Assembly (NCBI GenBank): GCA_035464115.1
Contig: DATHSN010000194.1
Location: 1-14,004, forward strand
Length of the DNA: 14,004 nucleotides
Source: DATHSN01 sp035464115
GTDB taxonomy: Bacteria > Actinomycetota > Acidimicrobiia > Acidimicrobiales > SKKL01
Direction of reading: 5' to 3'
A program made the position numbers and the translations under genes. This document shows positions 5,987-12,006 of the stretch, piece after piece. Numbering within the stretch: the stretch's first letter is position 1; each line of letters opens with the position of its first letter. The notes beneath the pieces are model-generated. The model did not search any database and had not been told where the DNA came from. It was given only the letters and a program-made list of their open reading frames with translations.

Positions 5987-6784
5987 TCAGGTCGGGGGGC
6001 GACGGGCGGGGAGGGCCCGGAGGGCCGCCACCGCGGCGGTCGGGTCGCCGGCGGTGACCAGCGACTCGCCGACGAGCACCGCGTCGTAGCCCGCGTCGGC
6101 CAGGCGGCGGGCGTCGTCGGGGCCCCGGACGCCGCTCTCGGCCACCCGGACCACCCCATCGGGGATGCTGGGGGCGACCCGCACCGCCCGGTCGGTGTCG
6201 ACCTCGAAGGTGACCAGGTCGCGCTGGTTGACCCCGACGAGGGTGGCGCCGACCGCCAGCGCCCGCTCGACCTCGGCCTCGTCGTGGGTCTCGACCAGCA
6301 CATCGAGCCCCACCTCGACGGCGAGCGCGTGCAGGTCGGCCAGCTCGGCGTCGTCGAGCGCGGCGGCGATGAGCAGCACCGCGTCGGCGCCCATGGCCCG
6401 GGCGTCGAGCACGTCGAGCGGCCCGACGGTGAAGTCCTTGCGGAGCGCCGGCAGACCCGACGCGGCGCGGGCGGCCGCGAGGTCGTCGGGCGATCCGCCG
6501 AAGAACTCGACGTCGGTGAGCACCGACAGGCAGGTGGCGCCGCCGTCGCGGTAGGCGGTGGCCATGGCGGCCGGGTCGAGGTCGGCGTTGAGCGCCCCCT
6601 TCGACGGCGACCGCCGCTTCACCTCGGCGATCACGGCCAGTCCCTCGGCCGAGCGCAGCGCGGCGGCGAACCCCCGGGGCGCAGGGGTGGCCACCGCCGC
6701 GGCCCGCACCTCGTCGAGGTGGCGACCGTCGGCCGCGGCCGCGGCGCGGTGCGCCACGAGGATCCGGTCGAGGTAGGTGGCCAC
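5987..6784 (-). CDS. trpC: Indole-3-glycerol phosphate synthase
   Basis: TrpC closes CdRP to indole-3-glycerol phosphate with loss of CO2 and water. The 265-aa TIM barrel begins with the usual helix VATYLDRILVAHR. It shows the catalytic set: Glu54 and Lys56 in IAEVKRRSPSKG, Lys116 in LPALRKDF, Glu165 in LVETHDE, Asn186 and Arg188 in VGVNQRDL, and Glu216-Ser217 in VAESGVRGPDD. It is a monofunctional IGPS of normal length, not a TrpC-TrpF fusion. Start is the GTG at 6782-6784. I see no promoter-like hexamer before it, and the preceding gene ends 19 nt upstream, so it is probably cotranscribed from the abm promoter. The 73-bp tandem repeat follows its stop. Confidence 0.96.
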   Translation of the reverse strand: MATYLDRILVAHRAAAAADGRHLDEVRAAAVATPAPRGFAAALRSAEGLAVIAEVKRRSPSKGALNADLDPAAMATAYRDGGATCLSVLTDVEFFGGSPDDLAAARAASGLPALRKDFTVGPLDVLDARAMGADAVLLIAAALDDAELADLHALAVEVGLDVLVETHDEAEVERALAVGATLVGVNQRDLVTFEVDTDRAVRVAPSIPDGVVRVAESGVRGPDDARRLADAGYDAVLVGESLVTAGDPTAAVAALRALPARRPPT

Positions 6785-6803
6785 GGGGCGAGACGCGACG
6801 GGG

Positions 6804-7115
6804 CTAGAGGGCGATGCCCTCGGCCTGGATCGGCTCCATGCGGATGAGCTCGACGCCCTCGGCGAGCAGCGGCCCGAACGCGGCCATCGCCGACTTCATG
6901 CCGTCGCTGCCGCCGTGGGCGTCGAGCGCGGCGCGGTCGGCGTAGACCTCGTAGACGTAGAAGAGGTGGTCGTCCTTGGCGTCGCGGTGCAGGGCGTAGA
7001 CCTCGGTGCCGGGCTCGTCGGCCACCACCGGGAACATGGTGCTGAAGGCGGCGACGAACTCGTCGGCCTTGCCGGGCTGGACGGGGAGCTTGGCGATGAT
7101 GGCGATCTTCGACAT
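6804..7115 (-). CDS. Antibiotic biosynthesis monooxygenase (ABM) domain protein, YgiN-like
   Basis: A 103-aa single-domain dimeric alpha-beta barrel of the ABM/YgiN type. Features are the opening strand SKIAIIAKLPVQPGKADEFVAAF, a central VYALHRDAKDDHLFYVYEVYADRAALDAH strand-turn-strand (split here by one helix) and a C-terminal strand ELIRMEPI. Known members are quinol or polyketide monooxygenases, haem-degrading enzymes, or of unknown function. No specific substrate can be read here. Start is the ATG at 7113-7115 with TAGGGT 7 nt upstream (leaderless pattern). It precedes trpC by 19 nt and appears to lead that transcript. Whether it has any part in tryptophan or indole chemistry is unknown. 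Confidence 0.85.
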   Translation of the reverse strand: MSKIAIIAKLPVQPGKADEFVAAFSTMFPVVADEPGTEVYALHRDAKDDHLFYVYEVYADRAALDAHGGSDGMKSAMAAFGPLLAEGVELIRMEPIQAEGIAL

Positions 7116-7122
7116 GGCCGGC

Positions 7123-7128
7123 ACCCTA
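7123..7128 (-). promoter_or_regulatory. Candidate -10 of the abm-trpC unit (leaderless)
   Basis: TAGGGT with 7 nt (GCCGGCC) to the ATG at 7115. It is in the 87-bp divergent gap shared with the ECF sigma gene. On the plus strand TAGGGA (7180-7185) is a weak candidate -10 for that gene. No clear -35 is seen for either. Confidence 0.35.
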
Positions 7129-7202
7129 GACCGACGGCGCCAGCGTCCCGGCGAGCGGCAGGCCGTCGGTGAGAGGGTGTAGGGAACCGGGGGGCTCGAG
7201 CG

Positions 7203-7760
7203 ATGGGAGGGGTGGTGAGCGATTCCCGACCCGACCTGATCGACCGGCGCCGCGCCCTCGTGGCGCTGTACGACTCGGTGCTGCCCGAGGTGTACGGCTA
7301 CCTCGTGTCGCGGTGCGGGTCGGCATCGCTCGCCGAGGACCTCACCTCGGAGACCTTCCTCGCCGCGGTCGACGCGGTGCGCCGCGACGCCGTGGCCGAC
7401 CTCACGCCCGCCTGGCTGATGGGCGTGGCCCGCCACAAGCTCGTCGACCACTGGCGGCGGCGCGAGCGCGAGGACCGGGCGCTGCGGGCCGTCGACGGCG
7501 ACCCGCTGGTCGACCCGGTCGACGACACGTGGGACGTCCGCCTCGACGCGGTCGTCGCCCACCGGGCCCTCGCCGCGCTGGGCGCCCACCACCGGGGCGC
7601 GCTGACGCTGCGCTACCTCGACGGGCTCCCGGTCCGCGAGGTGGCGGCGACCCTCGGCCGGACCGAGGGCGCCACCGAGGTGTTGCTGGTCCGGGCCCGG
7701 GCTGCGTTCCGGGCCGTCTACGAGCACGAGCAGACCGGTCACGGGGAGGAGGAGCGATGA
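7203..7760 (+). CDS. ECF-family RNA polymerase sigma factor
   Basis: A 185-aa sigma-70 family protein with only regions 2 and 4. Region 2 spans about residues 18-90: ALYDSVLPEVYGYLVSRCG, then AEDLTSETFLAAV (region 2.2, core binding) and AWLMGVARHKLVDHWRRRERE (2.3-2.4, -10 recognition). Region 4 spans about 117-172, with HRGALTLRYLDGLPVREVAATLG and GATEVLLVRARAAFR as the -35-binding helix-turn-helix. Start is either ATG 7203 or GTG 7215. GGGAGG at 7205-7210 would serve GTG 7215 at a short spacing, so the first four residues are uncertain. Its stop overlaps the start of the VOC gene (ATGA). No anti-sigma factor with a ZAS motif or membrane segment is adjacent, so the VOC protein is the likeliest partner. 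Confidence 0.92.
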   Translation: MGGVVSDSRPDLIDRRRALVALYDSVLPEVYGYLVSRCGSASLAEDLTSETFLAAVDAVRRDAVADLTPAWLMGVARHKLVDHWRRREREDRALRAVDGDPLVDPVDDTWDVRLDAVVAHRALAALGAHHRGALTLRYLDGLPVREVAATLGRTEGATEVLLVRARAAFRAVYEHEQTGHGEEER

Positions 7761-8881
7761 CCGATCCCTTCGACGATCTCTCCACCCCGGTCGAGCCGGT
7801 CACCCCCCGTCGACGCTTCGCCCGCGACCTGCGGGCCCGGCTCGTCGCCGAGCTCGGCCTCGACCCCGCCGACGTCACCCCCACCGTTCCCCTGCCACCG
7901 AGGAGACGCACCGTGTCCGCCACGACCCCGGCCGCCACGACCCCACCCGCCGCGACCCCGCCCGCCACGACCCCGACCCCGTCGAGCGCCGACGTCCCCG
8001 TCGCCACCGCCGTCACGCCGTACCTCGCCGTCGCCGACGGCGCCGCCGCCCTCGCCTGGTACGCCACCGCCCTCGGCGCGGTGGAGGACTACCGGGTGGT
8101 CGGGCCCGACGGCCGCGTCGGCCACGCCGAGATCGCCATCGGCGCCGCCCGGTTCATGCTCTCCGACGAGTACCCCGAGATGGGCGTGCCCTCCCCCACC
8201 ACCCTGGGCGGCACCCCGGTCACCCTGCACCTCACGGTGCCCGACGTCGACGCCCTCTACGCCCGGGCCGTCGCCGCCGGCGCCACCGCCCAGTCCGAGC
8301 CGGCCGACCAGCCCCACGGGTCGCGCCACGGCACGCTCGTCGACCCCTACGGCCACCGGTGGATGCTGTCGCAGCCGCTCGAGCCGTTCGACCTCGAGGC
8401 CTTCCGCCGCCGCACCGAGGGCAGCGGGTTCGAGGTGGTCGGCACCGGGCCCGACGACACGGTGACCGCCGCCGACCGCCCCGGCACCGGCGGGGGCCTC
8501 TGGGCCGCGGTCCACTACGCCGACCCCCTCGCCGCCATCGAGCAGCTGGTCGACGTGCTCGGGTTCGAGGAGCAGCTGGTGGTGACCGGCCCCGACGACC
8601 GCACCGTGGTCCACAGCGAGCTGCGCTGGCCCGAGGGCGGCGTCGTCCAGGTCGGCACCTCGAACCCGGCCAACCCGTTCTCGCACCCGCCCGGCGGCCA
8701 GGGGCTCTACGTGATCACCGCCGACCCCGACGCGGTGTGGCAGCGGTGCCGCCAGGCCGGCCTCGAGGTCGTCCGCGAGCCCCACGCCCCCGATCACGAC
8801 CCCGAGGGGATGAGCTTCTCGGTGCGCGACCACGAGGCCAACATCTGGACGTTCGGCACCTACGGCCTCGACGCCGGGTAG
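7757..8881 (+). CDS. Double-domain VOC (glyoxalase/bleomycin-resistance fold) protein with a sigma-linked N-terminal extension
   Basis: A 374-aa protein overlapping the ECF sigma stop (ATGA). Residues 1-52 form an Arg-rich extension (DPFDDLSTPV, then FARDLRARLVAELGL, probably a helix). Residues 53-80 are a Thr/Pro/Ala linker made by a 15-bp DNA repeat. VOC domain 1 (about 86-206) reads VTPYLAVADGAAALAWYATA, GHAEIAIGAARFMLSDEYPE and DPYGHRWML. VOC domain 2 (about 248-369) reads AAVHYADPLAAIEQL, VQVGTSNPANPF and RDHEANIWTFGTY. VOC proteins bind small ligands or metals for isomerase, dioxygenase or resistance roles. No specific reaction is assignable. From memory, similar extended VOC proteins follow ECF sigma genes in other actinobacteria, suggesting a ligand-sensing sigma partner. 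A strong internal start lies at 7913. Confidence 0.88.
   Translation: MTDPFDDLSTPVEPVTPRRRFARDLRARLVAELGLDPADVTPTVPLPPRRRTVSATTPAATTPPAATPPATTPTPSSADVPVATAVTPYLAVADGAAALAWYATALGAVEDYRVVGPDGRVGHAEIAIGAARFMLSDEYPEMGVPSPTTLGGTPVTLHLTVPDVDALYARAVAAGATAQSEPADQPHGSRHGTLVDPYGHRWMLSQPLEPFDLEAFRRRTEGSGFEVVGTGPDDTVTAADRPGTGGGLWAAVHYADPLAAIEQLVDVLGFEEQLVVTGPDDRTVVHSELRWPEGGVVQVGTSNPANPFSHPPGGQGLYVITADPDAVWQRCRQAGLEVVREPHAPDHDPEGMSFSVRDHEANIWTFGTYGLDAG
7901..7915 (+). promoter_or_regulatory. Internal Shine-Dalgarno and in-frame GTG within the VOC gene
   Basis: AGGAG at 7901-7905 lies 7 nt before an in-frame GTG (7913-7915, residue 53). That codon is exactly where the N-terminal extension ends. Initiation here would give a free two-domain VOC protein of 322 aa. 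It could also be the fossil start of a once-separate gene. Confidence 0.5.
7919..7978 (+). repeat. 15-bp tandem repeat x4, encoding an Ala-Thr-Thr-Pro linker
   Basis: Four consecutive 15-bp units of consensus gccacgaccccgccc run from 7919 to 7978 with one to three differences each. They are in frame and encode ATTPA, ATTPP, AATPP and ATTPT. This is a flexible linker likely to vary in copy number between strains without breaking the frame. Confidence 0.8.
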
Positions 8882-8912
8882 CGCCGGGGGGCGGGGCCGA
8901 CGGGCGGCGCTG

Positions 8913-8931
8913 GCTGCGATCGCCACGCAGC
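8913..8931. terminator. Short hairpin after the VOC gene
   Basis: gctgcg (8913-8918) pairs with cgcagc (8926-8931) around a 7-nt loop, 32 nt past the VOC stop. It is followed on the plus strand by a purine-rich run and not by T residues. It is a weak terminator candidate. Confidence 0.3.
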
Positions 8932-8949
8932 AAGAGAGGCGAGAGAGGA

Positions 8950-8988
8950 TGCGCTCCCAAGCGTCGGTCTCCGACGCCTGCGAGCGCA
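8950..8988. terminator. 39-nt two-tier hairpin between convergent genes
   Basis: tgcgctc (8950-8956) pairs with gagcgca (8982-8988), and gcgtcgg (8961-8967) pairs with ccgacgc (8971-8977). There is a 3-nt loop and a symmetric 4x4 internal loop. All 14 pairs are perfect. It lies between the VOC gene and the J-protein gene, which converge, so a bidirectional terminator is the simplest reading. Its length and layout match the hairpins in the 73-bp repeat. Apart from this and the small hairpin before it, I see nothing in 8882-9038. Confidence 0.55.
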
Positions 8989-9038
8989 CCTTCGGGGGGC
9001 GGGGAGCGGCGAGCCGGCCGCACCCGCCCCGCCCGCGC

Positions 9039-9596
9039 TCAGATCCCGTCGCGGCGGCGGCTGTCGAAGATGACCGACACGGGGGCGGCGACGAACAGCA
9101 GCACCCCGAGGACCAGGCCGACGAGGCCCACCGCGATGGCGAAGCGCCACCCGGTGACCACCCCGAGGGCGAAGGCGCCGCCGCCCACCCCGAACAGCAC
9201 GGCAGGGACCAGAGCGAGCGCCCGACCACCCCGGGGGGCGGCGTAGGCGGCGTCGTCGAGGCGGGGGTCGTCGGGATCGTCGACCGTCCAGTCGTCGTCG
9301 AGCGGTCGCCACCCGGACCCGGTGGGCTCGTCGGCCACGAACGACCGTCCCCCGGCGCTCGAGCCCGTGGCGCGACGCCCGTCGAGCTCGCTGTCGTAGC
9401 GGCGGCGGCGCTCGGCGTCGCGCAGCACGTCCCACGCCGCGTTGATCCGGCGCATCTCGCCCTCGGCGCGGGCCTGGGCGCTCGGGTCGCCGGCGTGCTG
9501 GTCGGGGTGGTGCTGGCGGGCCAGGCCCACGTAGGCGCGACGGATGTCGGCCGCCGACGCCCCGCGGGCGACACCGAGCACCTCGTAGTGGGTCAC
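9039..9596 (-). CDS. Membrane-anchored J-domain protein
   Basis: A 185-aa DnaJ-superfamily protein. The J domain is at residues 1-70: THYEVLGVARGASAADIRRAY, the HPD motif at His30-Pro31-Asp32 and the helix IV end RRRRYDSELDG. The HPD shows it can stimulate an Hsp70 (DnaK) ATPase. There is no Gly/Phe region, zinc centre or C-terminal substrate domain, so it is not DnaJ itself. An acidic linker (DDDWTVDDPDDPRLDD, about 100-116) leads to two hydrophobic segments (about 127-149 and 152-177), followed by a short basic tail. The J domain is probably cytosolic and tethered to the membrane. Start is the GTG at 9594-9596, 6 nt after TAGCCT. It may also have a weak Shine-Dalgarno (GGACGG). The client is unknown. 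Confidence 0.88.
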   Translation of the reverse strand: MTHYEVLGVARGASAADIRRAYVGLARQHHPDQHAGDPSAQARAEGEMRRINAAWDVLRDAERRRRYDSELDGRRATGSSAGGRSFVADEPTGSGWRPLDDDWTVDDPDDPRLDDAAYAAPRGGRALALVPAVLFGVGGGAFALGVVTGWRFAIAVGLVGLVLGVLLFVAAPVSVIFDSRRRDGI

Positions 9597-9602
9597 CCGT
9601 CC

Positions 9603-9608
9603 AGGCTA
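9603..9608 (-). promoter_or_regulatory. Candidate -10 of the J-protein gene (leaderless)
   Basis: TAGCCT with 6 nt (GGACGG) before the GTG. It lies in the 95-bp divergent gap with the response regulator gene, for which GATCAT (9680-9685) sits 6 nt before its GTG at 9692 and is a weaker match. Confidence 0.3.
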
Positions 9609-9691
9609 GGGGGACGGCGCGTCGCCCCGATCGCCCCGAGCGTCGGCCCGCGGGGCCGCCGGCGGACGGCGTCAGATGGGATCATGGCGAG

Positions 9692-10375
9692 GTGGGCGGA
9701 CCGGAGCAGGTGGTGGTCGTGGTGGAGGACGATCCCCACATCGCCGACCTCGTCGAGCTGTACCTGCGCCGTGACGGCTTCAGGGTCCACCAGGCCGCCA
9801 CCGGCGAGCGGGGCCTCGAGGTGATCCGCCAGCGTCGGCCCCGTCTGGTGGTGCTCGACATCGGCCTGCCCGGCGAGCTCGACGGCTTCGACGTGTGCCG
9901 GCGGATCCGGGCCGAGGGCGACCTGCCGGTCATCCTGCTCACCGCCCGCGACGACGAGGTCGACCGGGTCCTCGGCCTCGAGCTGGGCGCCGACGACTAC
10001 CTGGTCAAGCCGTTCTCGCCCCGCGAGCTCGTCGCCCGGGTGAAGGCGGTCCTGCGACGGGTCGACGGCACCGGGAGCCGGGGGCGCGACGACGTCCACG
10101 AGATCGGGGCGGTCACCGTCGACGTGCGCCGCCGCGAGGCCCACGCCGGCGACGGCCCCGTGGCGCTCACCGGCCGGGAGTTCGACCTGCTCGCCCACCT
10201 CGCGGCCAACCCCGGCGTGGTCCTCACCCGCCGCCAGATCGTCGACGCGGTGTGGGGCCTCGACTGGGAGGGCGACGAGCGCACCGTCGACGTCCACGTC
10301 CGCCAGCTGCGCCGCAAGCTCGGCGACGCCCTCCCCCTCGCCACCGTGTGGGGCGTCGGGTACCGGCTCGGATGA
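9692..10375 (+). CDS. OmpR/PhoB-family response regulator
   Basis: A 227-aa two-component transcription factor. The receiver domain (about 6-122) has the acidic pair Glu12-Asp13 (VVEDD), phospho-acceptor Asp56 (LVVLDIGLP), the switch Thr84 (ILLTARDD) and Lys106 (DDYLVKPFSP). The C-terminal winged helix (about 135-227) shows LTGREFDLLAHLAANPG, the LTRRQIVDAVWG segment and the recognition helix ERTVDVHVRQLRRKLG, ending in the typical VWGVGYRL strand. Start is the GTG at 9692, which places VVVVVEDD at a normal depth. The sensor kinase starts 13 nt after its stop. Regulated genes and stimulus cannot be read from sequence. The neighbouring J-protein and VapBC are only candidates. Confidence 0.95.
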   Translation: MGGPEQVVVVVEDDPHIADLVELYLRRDGFRVHQAATGERGLEVIRQRRPRLVVLDIGLPGELDGFDVCRRIRAEGDLPVILLTARDDEVDRVLGLELGADDYLVKPFSPRELVARVKAVLRRVDGTGSRGRDDVHEIGAVTVDVRRREAHAGDGPVALTGREFDLLAHLAANPGVVLTRRQIVDAVWGLDWEGDERTVDVHVRQLRRKLGDALPLATVWGVGYRLG

Positions 10376-10388
10376 GCGGGCCCGCCCG

Positions 10389-11762
10389 ATGACCCGACGG
10401 CTCACCGCGGCGATCCTCGGCACCGTCGCGGTCACGGTCCTCGTCGTCGCCTCGGGGACGGTGGTGCTCAGCGTCGTCGCCAACCGCGAGCGGGCCGAGC
10501 GCGACCTGCGCGACCAGGTGGTGGCGGTGAGCGACGCGCTGGCCGCCGTCGCCCGCAGCCTGCCCGACGCCGGCGAGCTGCCCCAGCGCGGCGTGTTCGC
10601 CCGCCTGGCCGCCGCGCTGCAGGTGAGCGGCATCGACGTCGCCGTGTTCGACGGGCGGGGCCGGCTCCTGCCCAACACCGGCCGGCTGCCCGACGGACTG
10701 TCGGTCGACGACCTCGACGTGACCGAGCTGCTCGCCGGGCGACCGGTGAGCGGCCGCGACCGCTCGACGGTGTTCGCGGCGGCGCCGTTCCCCCGGGTCG
10801 GCGACCTGACGGTCGTGGTGGCCGCCACCCGCGACGCCGGGCTCGGCCTGGGACCGTCGGCGCCGTGGCTGCTCGTCAGCTCGCTCGGCGCCATCGTGGT
10901 GGCGGCGGTCGTCGCCCGGTCGCTCGGTCGGCGGCTGGCCGGGCCGGTGCGGGCGGCCGAGGCCGCCACCGGGCGCATCGCCGCCGGCGACCTGTCGACG
11001 CGGCTGCCCGATCCCCCGCCCGGCGCCCACGACCCCCTCGACGACCTGGCCCGCTCCATCAACGCGCTGGCGGCCGACCTGCAGCGCTCCCGGGGTCTCG
11101 AGCAGCAGTTCCTGTTGTCGGTGTCGCACGACCTGCGCACCCCGTTGACGTCGATCCGGGGGTTCGCCGAGGCGATCGCCGACGGCGCCGCCCCCGACCC
11201 GACGCTCGCCGCCGGCGTCATCCTCACCGAGTCGCAGCGCCTCGAGCGCCTCGTCGGCGACCTGCTCGACCTGGCCCGCCTCGACGCCCACCGGTTCTCG
11301 CTGGCGCCGGTGCGCCTCGACGTGGCCGCCGTGGTGGCCGACGTCGTCGAGGCGTTCGCCCCCGAGATCGACGGCGCCGGGCTGCGGGTCGACCGGCGGC
11401 TCCCCGACGGTCCCGCGGTCGCGGTCGCCGACCGCGACCGGCTCGCCCAGGTGGTCGCCAACCTGGTGGAGAACGCGGTGAAGTTCGCCGCCGCGGCGAT
11501 CACCGTCGAGGTGCGCCAGATCGGCGAGCACACCGAGGTCGTCGTCGGCGACGACGGGCCCGGCATCGCCCCCGACGACCTCGGCCACGTGTTCGAGCGC
11601 CTCTACGTGGCCCGGGCCCAGCCCCGCCGCAAGGAGTCCGGGTCGGGCCTGGGGCTGGCCATCGCCCACGAGCTGGTCGTGGCCATGGGTGGCGAGATCG
11701 ACGTGCGGTCGACCCCCGGCGCCGGCGCCCGCTTCACCGTCCGCCTCCCTGCCGCGGGTTGA
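10389..11762 (+). CDS. Sensor histidine kinase (HAMP, HisKA, HATPase_c)
   Basis: A 457-aa membrane sensor, the partner of the response regulator just upstream. TM1 is at about 8-31 and TM2 at about 159-177. Between them is a periplasmic or extracytoplasmic domain of about 125 residues with no family I recognise. A HAMP linker follows (about 178-232: RRLAGPVRAAEAATGRIAAGD begins it). The HisKA dimerisation helix has the H box SVSHDLRTPLTSI with phospho-accepting His247. The ATPase domain has N box Asn358 and Asn362 (NLVENAVKF), G1 DDGPGI (388-393) and G2 GSGLGLA (418-424). All catalytic elements are intact. The start ATG at 10389 has no strong Shine-Dalgarno, so reinitiation after the regulator stop 13 nt upstream is likely. 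The stimulus is unknown. Confidence 0.95.
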   Translation: MTRRLTAAILGTVAVTVLVVASGTVVLSVVANRERAERDLRDQVVAVSDALAAVARSLPDAGELPQRGVFARLAAALQVSGIDVAVFDGRGRLLPNTGRLPDGLSVDDLDVTELLAGRPVSGRDRSTVFAAAPFPRVGDLTVVVAATRDAGLGLGPSAPWLLVSSLGAIVVAAVVARSLGRRLAGPVRAAEAATGRIAAGDLSTRLPDPPPGAHDPLDDLARSINALAADLQRSRGLEQQFLLSVSHDLRTPLTSIRGFAEAIADGAAPDPTLAAGVILTESQRLERLVGDLLDLARLDAHRFSLAPVRLDVAAVVADVVEAFAPEIDGAGLRVDRRLPDGPAVAVADRDRLAQVVANLVENAVKFAAAAITVEVRQIGEHTEVVVGDDGPGIAPDDLGHVFERLYVARAQPRRKESGSGLGLAIAHELVVAMGGEIDVRSTPGAGARFTVRLPAAG

Positions 11763-11785
11763 GGGCCCGAGCGCCCCACCGGCGC

Positions 11786-11807
11786 TGGTGTATCATTGGT
11801 GTATGGC
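11786..11807 (+). promoter_or_regulatory. Promoter and 11-bp tandem operator of the second vapBC
   Basis: The -10 hexamer TATCAT (11791-11796) lies 6 nt before the vapB ATG (11803). Two 11-bp direct repeats, tggtgtatcat (11786-11796) and tggtgtatggc (11797-11807), cover the -10 and the start codon. They share tggtgtat and are one helical turn apart, a good layout for two antitoxin dimers side by side. Confidence 0.5.
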
Positions 11808-12006
11808 CCGCACCAACATCGACATCGACGACGAGGCATGTCGCGTGGTCATGGACCGCTACCACCTCACGTCCAAGCGCGACGCCGTCAACTACGCCCT
11901 GCGCCTCGTCGCCACCGAGGCCCTCGGGCTCGACGACGCCCGCGCGCTGCGTGGCTCGGGCTGGGAGGGTGACCTCGACGAGATGCGCGCCAGCCGCACC
12001 GGATGA
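11803..12006 (+). CDS. vapB: VapB-family antitoxin
   Basis: A 67-aa antitoxin of the short VapB type common in actinobacteria, different from the FitA-like one at 2374-2604. The N-terminus MARTNIDIDDEACRVVMDRY, then TSKRDAVNYALRLV, forms the ribbon-helix-helix DNA-binding unit. The C-terminus, with GSGWEGDLDEMRAS, is the conserved toxin-binding tail, where the Trp-Glu-Gly-Asp-Leu segment is a hallmark. The frame is open upstream but the ATG at 11803 matches the family start and the promoter. Its stop overlaps the VapC start (ATGA). It begins 40 nt after the histidine kinase stop but has its own AT-rich promoter, so it is likely an independent unit. Confidence 0.92.
   Translation: MARTNIDIDDEACRVVMDRYHLTSKRDAVNYALRLVATEALGLDDARALRGSGWEGDLDEMRASRTG

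Noticed and set aside
5138..6847. A long plus-strand frame crossing trpF, the tandem repeats and trpC
   Set aside because: It is antisense to two canonical Trp enzymes. The repeated peptide it contains is only the 73-bp duplication read through.
7739..9574. A 611-codon minus-strand frame opposite the VOC gene and through the J-protein gene
   Set aside because: It is antisense to two well-supported genes, has low-complexity composition and no recognisable domain. It is open because stop codons are rare at this GC content.
9593..11566. A 657-codon minus-strand frame opposite the two-component genes
   Set aside because: It is a shadow of the response regulator and kinase, whose catalytic motifs are intact on the plus strand. 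The antisense product is Ser/Arg/Thr-rich without domains.
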